From: a virus
IMG/VR virus record: IMGVR_UViG_3300027832_001600
Location: 1-24,543 of that record
DNA length: 24,543 bases
Direction: 5' to 3' (one strand)
Positions within the stretch are counted from its first letter, which is position 1, and the number at the start of each line of letters is the position of its first letter. This document shows, one piece after another, positions 14,622 through 20,823 of this stretch. Both the position numbers and the translations under genes were made by a program. The notes under the pieces are model-generated. The model was not told where the DNA came from. It made no database searches and was given only the letters and a program-made list of their open reading frames with translations.

Positions 14622-14823
14622 TGAGACGCCTTCCATAAAGTTGGGTCGCAATATTTGTCACTGCCTGCCGGTCCCAATCGCTGACCAGATCGTCGACCGG
14701 GATCACGGCGATGCCACGCTCGCGCCACGCCTTTTCGCTTTGATCGCGGACGATCCGTTGCCGACGTTCTGCCTCAAACTCGCTGGGGCCTTTGTGGTAG
14801 ATGCTTGAGACCAGCTTGGTCAT
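14608..14823 (-). CDS. Small unknown phage protein
   Basis: A 71-residue protein (MTKLVSSIYHKGPSEFEAER, then RQRIVRDQSEKAWRERGIAV). ATG 14823 is preceded by AGGAGGGGCGTC, a strong ribosome site. The frame is open back to 14865, but without such a site. It is charged and mostly helical and may bind DNA or a partner protein. No known family is recognised. It lies 14 bp downstream of the 233-residue gene in the same operon. Confidence 0.65.
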   Translation of the reverse strand: MTKLVSSIYHKGPSEFEAERRQRIVRDQSEKAWRERGIAVIPVDDLVSDWDRQAVTNIATQLYGRRLNAKY

Positions 14824-14837
14824 GACGCCCCTCCTGT

Positions 14838-15539
14838 TTAAGCCGACCGACGCATTGCGTAACAACGTCGGTCCATTGCGCCCGCGACAGCGTCGAGGTC
14901 CGCTTGCAACCGGCGCAGGATTTCAGGGTCGATTGGGCGACCGTCGTCCTTGCGCTGGTGGTAGGTGTTTTTTGCAGAACTTTGCCGGAGCTTTGCCGCG
15001 TCCTCCCACTGAATGGCGGCCTGCTCGCCGTATTGGCCCTTGCGGGCCATAAACGCACCGGTCCGGTAGCTCTCCATCGTGGTCTGGTCAATCAGGCCCC
15101 GGACGATAAGCTGGACCGCCTCGCGGCCCCAAAGATGGCCTTCAGACACCGGCTCCCCGGCACGCATCTTCGCCGAGGTGATCTCGTAGGGATCAAGGCT
15201 CGAGGCACCCGCTGGCGCGTTGGCGGTCTTCTTTTTCGCGGCCTCGGCAACTGCGTCCTCGGTGGCAGCAATGAAGATCTTCGCCGGTGGCCAGCCCTGC
15301 GCGCCATGGCGGCGGCGGATCGCGGTGTTGATCTCCTGGAACAGCAGCCGCAGGTCGCTCTCAGTCTGCTCGTTCGGGATCAGTCGGTTGATGTCCTCGA
15401 CCAGCAGGTTGACCTCGTCGCGCATCGCGTCGTCCGAAAGGTGCTCTGGAGCGCGGTACCTGCGCAGAAGCCCTCCGTCTTTGCGATAGAGAAATTCAAA
15501 GACCGCACGTTTGCGCTGCTCGTAGCTCAATCCGTACAT
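14838..15539 (-). CDS. Unknown protein adjacent to the replication initiator
   Basis: A 233-residue protein, MYGLSYEQRKRAVFEFLYRK at the N-terminus, overlapping the initiator-gene stop as TGATG. The central part has HLWGREAVQLIVRGLIDQTT and the C-terminal part RQSSAKNTYHQRKDDGRPID with a helical end. No helicase or primase motif (Walker A or B) is visible. By position, just after a lambda O-like gene, it corresponds to the slot of lambda gpP, the helicase loader (233 aa). The length match is striking but the sequence gives no proof. It is best called unknown, with a helicase-loader hypothesis. Confidence 0.65.
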   Translation of the reverse strand: MYGLSYEQRKRAVFEFLYRKDGGLLRRYRAPEHLSDDAMRDEVNLLVEDINRLIPNEQTESDLRLLFQEINTAIRRRHGAQGWPPAKIFIAATEDAVAEAAKKKTANAPAGASSLDPYEITSAKMRAGEPVSEGHLWGREAVQLIVRGLIDQTTMESYRTGAFMARKGQYGEQAAIQWEDAAKLRQSSAKNTYHQRKDDGRPIDPEILRRLQADLDAVAGAMDRRCYAMRRSA

Positions 15540-16477
15540 CAGTCGAACCTCAGCTCAATTTCTGGAAGTGTGCGCTGTGGACCCGGGATATGATCGCACC
15601 CGTCCTTTGTGAAAACTTCGCCAAGCCGGTCTAGCCGGTCGGATGTCGTCTCGGCCCGGTTCCGGGCGTGCGTTTGCTCGTCGTCCCAGCGCTCCTGATG
15701 CAGCCATGTGGATAAATGGGGGATGCTTCTCAGCTCCGTTCCGCGCTGCAGTCGAATGAAAAGTCCAAGCGGATGTGAGATTTCCGGAAAGGTCTTTTTC
15801 TTTCTGGCTTTTTTCCAATTCTTGCGGGCGTCGCCTTTGCCGACTTTTCGAAGGTAATGCTTCCAAACCGTCTCGAATTCTTCGTCGATGCTTTGGCATC
15901 CATCAGCCAGCCCGCCCTTGAAGGGCGACTTGGATTTAACCAAGGCGATCTGATCGCTGAGAGCAGGAAGAACCTGCTGGGGATCATTCCCGCCTTCCCC
16001 AGCCCCACCATCGGAGGGATGGGGGGTGGTTCTTGGTGGTTCATGGTGGTTCAAGGTGGTTTGGGGGCCACCGTGGCCGGGGTGGGGGTTCTGGGTGGCC
16101 CGGGTGGGGGTTTTGGGTGACCGGGGTGGGGGTTCACCGTGGCCGGGGTCCAATGTGGCCGGGGTTATCGCGACAGCCTCAATCTTTGCATCTGGAAGCG
16201 ACTGAACAGCGGCAGGGTTGATCGCATAAATCACCGTTACGCCATTCGCGTGGCGCTTATGCCCGACCTCGTAGATTAAACCCTCAGCGATAAAGTCTCT
16301 TATCGTTCGCTTGACTGAACTTTCCGAAAGCTCCGTCTCCCTTGCTATTCTTCCTTTGCTGGAGAAAATGCCTTCGCCACCATCACTGGCGCGATCCGCC
16401 ATATAGCCAAGGACGGCCTTTCTCGTCGCGGAACCAACTCTCTTTGTGTAGACAAGCGAAACAAGGTGCTTACACAT
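15539..16477 (-). CDS. Replication initiator-like winged-helix protein (lambda O-like layout)
   Basis: A 312-residue protein. Residues 1-90 form a winged helix-turn-helix (VGSATRKAVLGYMADRA, then GRIARETELSESSVKRTIRD), typical of phage replisome organisers. Residues about 105-155 are a low-complexity Pro/His/Thr-rich linker encoded by the DNA repeats described separately. The C-terminal part (EEFETVWKHYLRKVGKGDAR, NWKKARKKKTFPEISH) resembles C-terminal domains of DnaD/O-like proteins that contact the helicase loader. Lambda O (299 aa) has the same layout with origin iterons in the middle. The initiation role is inferred from this layout and from the repeats. The start overlaps the GIY-YIG gene by 8 bp. 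Confidence 0.8.
   Translation of the reverse strand: MCKHLVSLVYTKRVGSATRKAVLGYMADRASDGGEGIFSSKGRIARETELSESSVKRTIRDFIAEGLIYEVGHKRHANGVTVIYAINPAAVQSLPDAKIEAVAITPATLDPGHGEPPPRSPKTPTRATQNPHPGHGGPQTTLNHHEPPRTTPHPSDGGAGEGGNDPQQVLPALSDQIALVKSKSPFKGGLADGCQSIDEEFETVWKHYLRKVGKGDARKNWKKARKKKTFPEISHPLGLFIRLQRGTELRSIPHLSTWLHQERWDDEQTHARNRAETTSDRLDRLGEVFTKDGCDHIPGPQRTLPEIELRFD
16025..16062. repeat. 10-bp-period tandem repeat (GGTGGTTCNN x4) in the initiator gene
   Basis: GGTGGT recurs at 16025, 16035, 16045 and 16055, with the unit GGTGGTTC plus two variable bases. Every copy is in the same helical phase, and the period is not a multiple of three. This suggests selection at the DNA level inside the coding sequence. 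It directly precedes the 22-bp repeats. Confidence 0.75.
16073..16166. repeat. 22-bp-period iterons, probable replication origin
   Basis: The unit GTGGCCGGGGTGGGGGTT, with small changes, starts at 16073, 16095, 16117 and 16139, exactly 22 bp apart (about two helical turns). The copy at 16139 keeps only the first 11 bp, and a further partial copy starts at 16155. The period is not divisible by three, so the encoded protein does not repeat in frame. Tandem DNA sites inside an initiator gene are the hallmark of lambdoid origins (ori within O). An A/T-rich patch follows about 200 bp downstream in the gene (15785-15830). Origin function is inferred. Confidence 0.75.
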
Positions 16478-17012
16478 TGGCGGCCATTTCCCGCTTTTTT
16501 AGCTCGGCATCTAACTTGGCGATACGTAAATCCCTTTTGGTTTGGAGCCTCAGAAGATCTTCCGGCGCCAATTCATCAAGTAGGTCGCAGAGCTGTCCAA
16601 AGCTTACTTCGAATTCTTCGGCGAGGATCCGCAAGGACGAAGTATCAATGAAATCGTCATGCGGAACCGGGGTATGATCCGGGAGATAAGCGTCAATCAT
16701 TTCTTCGATGTGAAGACGATGCTCATCGTTCACGATGCACATAGCTTTCTCAGAAGAGCATCGGAAGAATTCCCGCCCAGCATCAACGCGGTATCGGCCT
16801 AAGCCAGCGTGGCATCGTCGCTCTAGGACATGGCAGTCAGGTGAATAGACGGAGCCCACCACATCGAAAGGCACTGGCACACCAGCTTGAAACAGCTCGG
16901 CGACACGCACCGGGACGTCCCTGGATGTCTTACCTACCTTCACAATCCCGGGCATTGCCGGGTTTGACAGGACGTAGACAAATCCTGATCGCGGGCAGGT
17001 TTCGCTGCTCAT
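16470..17012 (-). CDS. GIY-YIG nuclease family protein (T5orf172/Mug113 type)
   Basis: A 180-residue protein. The N-terminal domain has FVYVLSNPAMPGIVKVGKT (the GIY-YIG-like core) and, further on, CHVLERRCHAGLGRYR and REFFRC, as in the T5orf172 group. The conserved arginine and glutamate of the fold are probably in VRVAEL and LERR. The C-terminal half is a charged coiled coil (LLDELAPEDLLRLQTKRDLR). The start follows AGAGGAGCACAAAA and overlaps the resolvase stop (ATGA). A nicking or branch-cleaving role in phage DNA metabolism is plausible because of its neighbours, but the biochemical role of this group is not proven. Confidence 0.85.
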   Translation of the reverse strand: MSSETCPRSGFVYVLSNPAMPGIVKVGKTSRDVPVRVAELFQAGVPVPFDVVGSVYSPDCHVLERRCHAGLGRYRVDAGREFFRCSSEKAMCIVNDEHRLHIEEMIDAYLPDHTPVPHDDFIDTSSLRILAEEFEVSFGQLCDLLDELAPEDLLRLQTKRDLRIAKLDAELKKREMAANV

Positions 17013-17533
17013 TTTTGTGCTCCTCTAAAAAGCGGTCCGCTCGTTGCCTCGTACTCCGTGGAAAGTTTTGTGCAGGCGAAATCCCACAGCGCTGCCGCAT
17101 CGGCCTGATTGTCATCCCCTGGCGCCCATCCGCGCGCTTGGCACTCAGCAAGGATTGCGGCCTTTTTTTCGTCGCGCTTCATTTTGCCGGATCGTGTGAA
17201 GTGCTTGGCGACGGTCTGGGCCGGGATGATGTCGACCGCGATGCCCTTGCGCTCAGCCCAGCTGAGGACGTTGGCAGTCAGCCCGATCGTCAGCAGGGTT
17301 GTCTCCCAGTTGTTGTGGACAGCGACAAATGGCTTCTCGATGGCGATGAACCGGGCGCCATGCTCCGCGATCAGCTGGTGGGCCAGACCCTGGATTTGCA
17401 TCAGGCGGGTTGCGTGGAACTTAGCCTCACCCTTTGACTTGAGATCGAGCGTCCACAGCTCTGGTCGGCCCCCAAGGGGGCCAACCGCGACGCCGGTCTT
17501 TGTGGCCAAATCCAACGCCGCAATTATCATCAT
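17009..17533 (-). CDS. RuvC-like Holliday junction resolvase
   Basis: A 174-residue nuclease with an RNase H fold that would resolve branched DNA before packaging. Acidic residues typical of RuvC are visible: Asp8 in IIAALDLATKTG, Glu66 in FIAIEKPF, and Asp141/Asp145 in GDDNQADAAALWDF. E. coli RuvC is 173 aa. The start is MM at 17533, where either Met is possible, with an ATGA-type overlap to the previous gene. The downstream overlap with the GIY-YIG gene suggests that both DNA-cleaving proteins are co-translated. Phage RuvC-like enzymes are common in replication operons. Confidence 0.88.
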   Translation of the reverse strand: MMIIAALDLATKTGVAVGPLGGRPELWTLDLKSKGEAKFHATRLMQIQGLAHQLIAEHGARFIAIEKPFVAVHNNWETTLLTIGLTANVLSWAERKGIAVDIIPAQTVAKHFTRSGKMKRDEKKAAILAECQARGWAPGDDNQADAAALWDFACTKLSTEYEATSGPLFRGAQK

Positions 17534-17871
17534 TCGGCCGCCATGTCGGCTTCCATGCCGCTTGTGTCCTCGCCCTTGCGATCGAGGAGGTCCTGGATGC
17601 GGCTTTCGGCTTCCACGTTGTAAGCGTCGACGCAGGCTTTGAAGGTGCGCCAGTAATCCGCAAACTTCTCGTCGGACATCGCGTGCATAGCGCGAAAGTC
17701 GGCGAAGGCCTTTTTGTGATATCCCCGCTCTTCGAGGATTGATTTGATGTTCAAGCGATGATCGCCAGTGGCTTCGTGAATGCTTTGGGCGGTATCTGCC
17801 GCAATGGTGATGTCCGACAACAATTCTTCCAAAGTGATCGAGAAATTGCGGTCGTTTTGGGGATAAGTCAT
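17530..17871 (-). CDS. Unknown phage protein
   Basis: A 113-residue, mainly helical and acidic protein (MTYPQNDRNFSITLEELLSD and later KACVDAYNVEAESRIQDLLD). AAAGGACCC lies before ATG 17871, giving a good ribosome site, and the start overlaps the upstream stop as ATGA. No family is recognised. The helical C-terminal part with heptad-like spacing might form a coiled coil. Its place between two other unknown genes and the resolvase suggests an accessory factor for DNA replication or recombination. Confidence 0.65.
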   Translation of the reverse strand: MTYPQNDRNFSITLEELLSDITIAADTAQSIHEATGDHRLNIKSILEERGYHKKAFADFRAMHAMSDEKFADYWRTFKACVDAYNVEAESRIQDLLDRKGEDTSGMEADMAAE

Positions 17872-18116
17872 TCCAAGGGTCCTTTTACTGGGCTGATTGT
17901 GAGGGTGATTTTCTTGTGCGGGCCGGTCCGGCCATAAAAGGCGGCGATCGCTGCCTGCAGGCGCTGCTCGCCGTCATCTCGGTGATCAGTGCAGGTCCAC
18001 AGGTAGCCGCGCTTGCCCGCAGGCTTGTCGCGCTCAAATCCGGGCCAGCCATAGCCAAAAGGCGCGACTGGGCTTGCGCAAACGAAGTAAAATCGTTCGA
18101 GGACATCAGGACGCAA
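17868..18116 (-). CDS. Small unknown phage protein, start uncertain
   Basis: An 82-residue protein if begun at TTG 18116, whose reading overlaps the previous gene by about 11 bp. The frame continues far upstream in sequence that looks like the complement of coding DNA. The clear protein part is VLERFYFVCASPVAPFGYGW, then KPAGKRGYLWTCTDHRDDGE and AAIAAFYGRTGPHKKITLTI. No ATG or GTG with a good ribosome site was found near the expected start. Translation may depend on coupling to the gene before it. The aromatic residues and a Cys/His pair suggest a compact fold, function unknown. Confidence 0.5.
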   Translation of the reverse strand: MRPDVLERFYFVCASPVAPFGYGWPGFERDKPAGKRGYLWTCTDHRDDGEQRLQAAIAAFYGRTGPHKKITLTISPVKGPLE

Positions 18117-18543
18117 CTCGGCGAATAGAACGATAATTTCGCAACTCTTTGGCGTGCGCGACACAGCCACGGGCCATCGCCTCAAGCTCGTCTGCGCGCA
18201 CGTGGATCTCTTCGTCGCTGAGCTGATCAACAGGAACCAGCACAATTTCGTCGTCGCGCAAGATCGAGTAGGCGCGCTGCATATAGTCGAAGCCGTCCAT
18301 GACGATCTGTGCATTTGGGGCGGCGTTCGGCTTGGGCTTGTAGGCCCCGATGCAGTTTTTTACCGCGTCATGAATATACCTGACACCGCAGGCGAGGTAG
18401 AAATCAGCATCACCACCCTCGATGTCACTTTTCATCGAAAGGATTTCCTGAGTGAGCCACTCGACGCGAACGACAATGCCTGCGTCGACACGCTCACCGA
18501 CAATTCGGCGAATTTCCCGGTTAACATCTGTTGTGCTTTTCAC
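18106..18543 (-). CDS. Unknown phage protein (GTG start)
   Basis: A 145-residue protein begun at GTG 18543 (MKSTTDVNREIRRIVGERV), with AAGGATTTAACA before it. The frame is open for another 400 bp upstream, but that part is antisense to the next gene and looks non-coding. Recognisable but unassigned pieces are VRVEWLTQEILSMKSDIEGG, FYLACGVRYIHDAVKNCIGA and VPVDQLSDEEIHVRADELEA. It is probably all helical. The gene starts 2 bp after the previous stop. Confidence 0.65.
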   Translation of the reverse strand: MKSTTDVNREIRRIVGERVDAGIVVRVEWLTQEILSMKSDIEGGDADFYLACGVRYIHDAVKNCIGAYKPKPNAAPNAQIVMDGFDYMQRAYSILRDDEIVLVPVDQLSDEEIHVRADELEAMARGCVAHAKELRNYRSIRRVAS

Positions 18544-18545
18544 TG

Positions 18546-19211
18546 TTAAATCCTTGTCATGATTTGATCGTGGATCGCGTCGATCCGGTTGATTGCTTCG
18601 CGCAATCGAACGCGCTCGGAGGCGTTGATGCTGGCAAGGCTTGCATCGATGTCCTCTCGCGCCAGCTCGCGGGCGAAATGCTCGAAGGTGCCAATGAAGT
18701 GCATGGCGCGCTTGAACTCTTTCGGATCGCGCCCCTGAAGGTCGACCACAGGGCGCGGTGTCAGCGTGGTGCCTTTTGCCGCCAAATCTGTGATTGTCGC
18801 CGGATTGTCCGCCTCGACCAGTGCCTCGAACTCGTCGGTGGAGACGTTGGCAACACGCAGGGCCTGCTTTTGTTGATGGGACGACATGCCAGCACAGCGC
18901 GCGATATTGGTGCGCGACATCAAAGGGCGGTCGCCCTCCCATTGATCTGATCGTCGATTGCCACCTTTCGCAGGTGCGATCTGCTTGAGCAGCTCTCCTG
19001 CCCGCCGGGTGGCACGCGCTTTGATCCGTGCGGCCATCCGCAGCAGCGTCTCGTCCTCGGCCTGTTTTGCATAGCTGGCAAGGGCTGCAGCCTTATCTGC
19101 CCAGTCCTTACATTCATCGATGTTTTGACATTCAGCCAAAGCCGCGCGTGCCACCTCGTAGGTCTGAGGCATCCGAGCTTGCGCCGGTGTTATCGCTGGC
19201 AGCGCGTTCAT
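18546..19211 (-). CDS. Unknown DNA-metabolism-related phage protein
   Basis: A 221-residue protein with ATG 19211, which overlaps the 74-residue gene as ATGA. The N-terminal part (YEVARAALAECQNIDECKDW, ADKAAALASYAKQAEDETLL, MAARIKARATRRAGELLKQI) is a module I have seen repeatedly in phage and plasmid proteins of alphaproteobacteria, often next to ParB-like or methyltransferase genes. The middle (SRTNIARCAGMSSHQQKQAL, RVANVSTDEFEALVEADNPA) looks like a helix-turn-helix followed by a ParB-like spacer. Function is unknown; DNA binding is likely. The ribosome site before the ATG is weak, so coupled translation is probable. Confidence 0.7.
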   Translation of the reverse strand: MNALPAITPAQARMPQTYEVARAALAECQNIDECKDWADKAAALASYAKQAEDETLLRMAARIKARATRRAGELLKQIAPAKGGNRRSDQWEGDRPLMSRTNIARCAGMSSHQQKQALRVANVSTDEFEALVEADNPATITDLAAKGTTLTPRPVVDLQGRDPKEFKRAMHFIGTFEHFARELAREDIDASLASINASERVRLREAINRIDAIHDQIMTRI

Positions 19212-19432
19212 CTGTAGTGCCCACAAACTGTCATTGTAAAAAAGTGGGCAAAAGCGGTGGCAACTGCAAGCAGGCCCAACGGGGAGGCAAACATGCGCAC
19301 AACCTGGCGAACACGAGGGAAGAAGTGCTCGCCTGAACTGGGTGTCGCCGAGCTTCGAAGCCCACCGTCTGCAAATAGCAACTTCACATTTGCGCAGAAG
19401 TGAGCATGTGTGGCATGAGCGGGCATCATCAT
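19208..19432 (-). CDS. Small protein with a hydrophobic C-terminal segment, coupled to cro-like gene
   Basis: A 74-residue protein starting with three tandem ATG codons (MMMPAHATHAHFCANVKLL). Both ends overlap the neighbours by ATGA: the start with the Cro-like stop at 19429, and the stop with the start of the gene at 19211. This double coupling argues that it is real although it resembles no known family. Residues about 46-66 (MFASPLGLLAVATAFAHFF) are hydrophobic and could cross or touch the membrane. Possible roles are a small regulator or an exclusion protein, but nothing in the sequence decides this. Confidence 0.6.
   Translation of the reverse strand: MMMPAHATHAHFCANVKLLFADGGLRSSATPSSGEHFFPRVRQVVRMFASPLGLLAVATAFAHFFTMTVCGHYR
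19218..19250. repeat. Inverted repeat TGCCCAC-N19-GTGGGCA
   Basis: The arms TGCCCAC (19218-19224) and GTGGGCA (19244-19250) match perfectly across 19 bp. The site is inside the 3' part of the 74-residue gene, 7 to 39 bp before the start of the next gene. It could be a hairpin that hides the start region of the downstream gene, or a protein-binding site. Confidence 0.35.
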
Positions 19433-19668
19433 TTTGACGGTGACCTAGCTGATGGGTCAGCATCGATGGAGGCCTCTTGGTGAGATACCCAGCAAGACGC
19501 AGGAACCAAGCGATTGGTCGCCTTCTCAATGCGGAAGGCCAAATCCAACGACGGGCGTTTCATCCCGGAGAGAATTTGGGTGAGATAAGGAGCGCTGATC
19601 CCAACCGATTGCGCAAACGCGTTGCGCTTGATGTGGGTGGCCTCGAGATATGTTGCGAGCTGTTTCAT
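19429..19668 (-). CDS. Cro-like HTH repressor, first gene of the leftward early operon
   Basis: A 79-residue protein. ATG 19668 (MKQLATYLEATHIKRNAFAQ) is chosen since the helix-turn-helix follows directly and the promoter lies just upstream. The HTH is at about residues 14-38 (RNAFAQSVGISAPYLTQILS, then GMKRPSLDLAFRIEKAT). It has the size and fold of lambda Cro or YdaS-type regulators. It is divergent to the repressor-like gene at 19764, so the pair forms a genetic switch. No clear ribosome site precedes it. It heads the operon of replication genes that runs left to 13693. Confidence 0.85.
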   Translation of the reverse strand: MKQLATYLEATHIKRNAFAQSVGISAPYLTQILSGMKRPSLDLAFRIEKATNRLVPASCWVSHQEASIDADPSARSPSK

Positions 19669-19681
19669 GGCTGCAACTTTA

Positions 19682-19711
19682 TCTATACGAAAACATCTGC
19701 GCAACCCAGAA
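19682..19711 (-). promoter_or_regulatory. Candidate leftward early promoter for the cro-like operon
   Basis: On the minus strand TATAGA (19687-19682) is a good -10. With 18 bp spacing, TTCTGG (19711-19706) is only a weak -35. The transcript would start about 7 nt before the ATG at 19668, so the leader would be very short. Arms AACCCA (19703-19708) and TGGGTT (19737-19742) flank the space between the two promoters and may be half-operators. Confidence 0.4.
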
Positions 19712-19728
19712 CATTAGCTATTGTAAAA

Positions 19729-19757
19729 TTACGTCTTGGGTTTGCCTTCGCTATACA
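19729..19757 (+). promoter_or_regulatory. Promoter of the repressor-like gene, leaderless mRNA likely
   Basis: TTACGT (19729-19734), 17 bp spacer, TATACA (19752-19757). The ATG of the repressor-like gene is only 6 bp after the -10, so transcription would begin at or next to the start codon. No ribosome site exists. Lambda cI is likewise made from a leaderless message when transcribed from PRM. Confidence 0.5.
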
Positions 19758-19763
19758 CAGTCC

Positions 19764-20072
19764 ATGGCATTGAAGTTACGCATCAGAGAACTCCGCGAGT
19801 CCTACAAGTGGTCTCTTGAGACGCTTGCGTCCAGGATCGGCACATCAGTGCCGCACCTTTCGCAGGTTGAACGCGGGGTGAAGAACCTCAACAACAGGCT
19901 TATCGACGCATTAGCGAGAGAACTTGGCGTAGAGCCGTTTGAGCTATTTGCGCCCAGACAGGAGCGCAGCAACGTTGACGCGCTGCTCCACAGCCTCTCT
20001 GACGAGGACTTGGCTCGCGTCGAAGCTTTCGCCGCTGCTTTGGCCAGCACGCGAAAGCCTGACAGCGAGTAA
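19764..20072 (+). CDS. CI-like XRE-family HTH repressor (no peptidase domain)
   Basis: A 102-residue protein with an XRE-type helix-turn-helix at about residues 5-60 (LRIRELRESYKWSLETLASR, then IGTSVPHLSQVERGVKNLNN). It keeps the Xre pattern WSLETLASRIG...LSQVERG. The C-terminal 40 residues (DALLHSLSDEDLARVEAFAA) are helical and could dimerise. It has no LexA-like self-cleaving peptidase domain, so induction must work in another way, for example by an antirepressor or through the LexA-type protein further right. It is divergent to the Cro-like gene and most likely maintains the lysogenic state. Confidence 0.85.
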   Translation: MALKLRIRELRESYKWSLETLASRIGTSVPHLSQVERGVKNLNNRLIDALARELGVEPFELFAPRQERSNVDALLHSLSDEDLARVEAFAAALASTRKPDSE

Positions 20073-20191
20073 TAGAACGCGTTGCGCGTCCTGATCGCTC
20101 AGAGTCATCATCTATGCATCTCGTTCTACTTTTGTTCTTACATAGCAAAGCGCAGGCCGCTTGCATAGTTAGCTCTTAGAAAAATTGTACC

Positions 20192-20220
20192 TTGATTTGA
20201 TTTGGGCTATTGGCTAACAT
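20192..20220 (+). promoter_or_regulatory. Candidate rightward promoter
   Basis: TTGATT (20192-20197), 17 bp, TAACAT (20215-20220) in the 171-bp space between the repressor-like gene and the small membrane protein gene. The next gene begins 24 bp later with a strong ribosome site (GGAGGAGTGC). It would drive the recombination operon to the right. No repressor operator was identified here. Confidence 0.4.
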
Positions 20221-20243
20221 TCTCCATAGCAGTGGAGGAGTGC

Positions 20244-20405
20244 ATGTTCACAAACCTTATCAGATCGAAAACTTCAAACATGCCCCAGCAGCACGTCAAC
20301 TCGCGCGCTGTCAGCGACATCGTTGGTGACTTGATCGGCGCAATCTCAATCTTTGCAACCGGTTACGTTCTTCTGCTGGCCGGTCATGGCTTTGGCCTGA
20401 ACTGA
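20244..20405 (+). CDS. Small single-pass membrane protein
   Basis: A 53-residue protein. ATG 20244 follows GGAGGAGTGC. The frame is open back to 20202, but without a ribosome site. The N-terminal half is polar (MFTNLIRSKTSNMPQQHVNS) and the C-terminal half is one hydrophobic helix of about 20 residues (LIGAISIFATGYVLLLAG). It is the first gene after the candidate rightward promoter. Such small membrane proteins at the start of early operons may be exclusion or lysogenic-conversion factors, but no similarity is recognised. Confidence 0.65.
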   Translation: MFTNLIRSKTSNMPQQHVNSRAVSDIVGDLIGAISIFATGYVLLLAGHGFGLN

Positions 20406-20428
20406 TCTGTATTCAGGAAAATTCAGCC

Positions 20429-20809
20429 ATGATCCGACAGCCAACTTCCATTTCGCAGCTTTACGCATGGCATCGTGCCGCGCTGGCTGGGCACGCACCA
20501 CCAGTCCATGAGGACGATCCGCACTGCGGGTGGTTCAAGACCCGGCTGGTCAAGGGCGGCCCTTTTGTCCCGGCGTCGATCACCATCCAGCGCGAGGTGG
20601 ACGCGAACGGCGAGCTGGCCAGCGACGAGCGCCTTGTCTGCGAGGTGAACAGCGAGCGCCGCGATCCCGCCCAGGCTTGGCTGTCGATCTGCAAGAACCC
20701 GATCGGCCACGCCGCGTACCAAGACCTGCAAGCCCTGCAGCGTCGACACCCCGAGATGGCGGCAACACACGTCCCTATCCGGCTCCGCGCCGGACAAATT
20801 CGACCATAA
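20429..20809 (+). CDS. Unknown phage protein
   Basis: A 126-residue protein with ATG 20429 preceded by AGGAAAATTCAGCC. It begins MIRQPTSISQLYAWHRAALA and contains DPHCGWFKTRLVKGGPFVPA and SDERLVCEVNSERRDPAQAW. I have an impression of similar proteins in alphaproteobacterial prophages at the start of the recT operon, without a known role. It has no membrane segment. The beta-rich middle and the WFKTRLVKGGPFVPASI segment may form a small nucleic-acid-binding barrel, but this is speculative. Confidence 0.7.
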   Translation: MIRQPTSISQLYAWHRAALAGHAPPVHEDDPHCGWFKTRLVKGGPFVPASITIQREVDANGELASDERLVCEVNSERRDPAQAWLSICKNPIGHAAYQDLQALQRRHPEMAATHVPIRLRAGQIRP

Positions 20810-20823
20810 TGAGAGGACAATAG

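Noticed and set aside
16073-16166. CRISPR-like or mini-satellite array
   Set aside because: The unit has no spacers, the copies are contiguous and lie inside a coding sequence; the origin explanation fits better.
19229-20190. Shared ATTGTA motif at about 19233, 19720 and 20184 as a common operator
   Set aside because: Six AT-rich bases are too few to be significant and the flanks do not agree.
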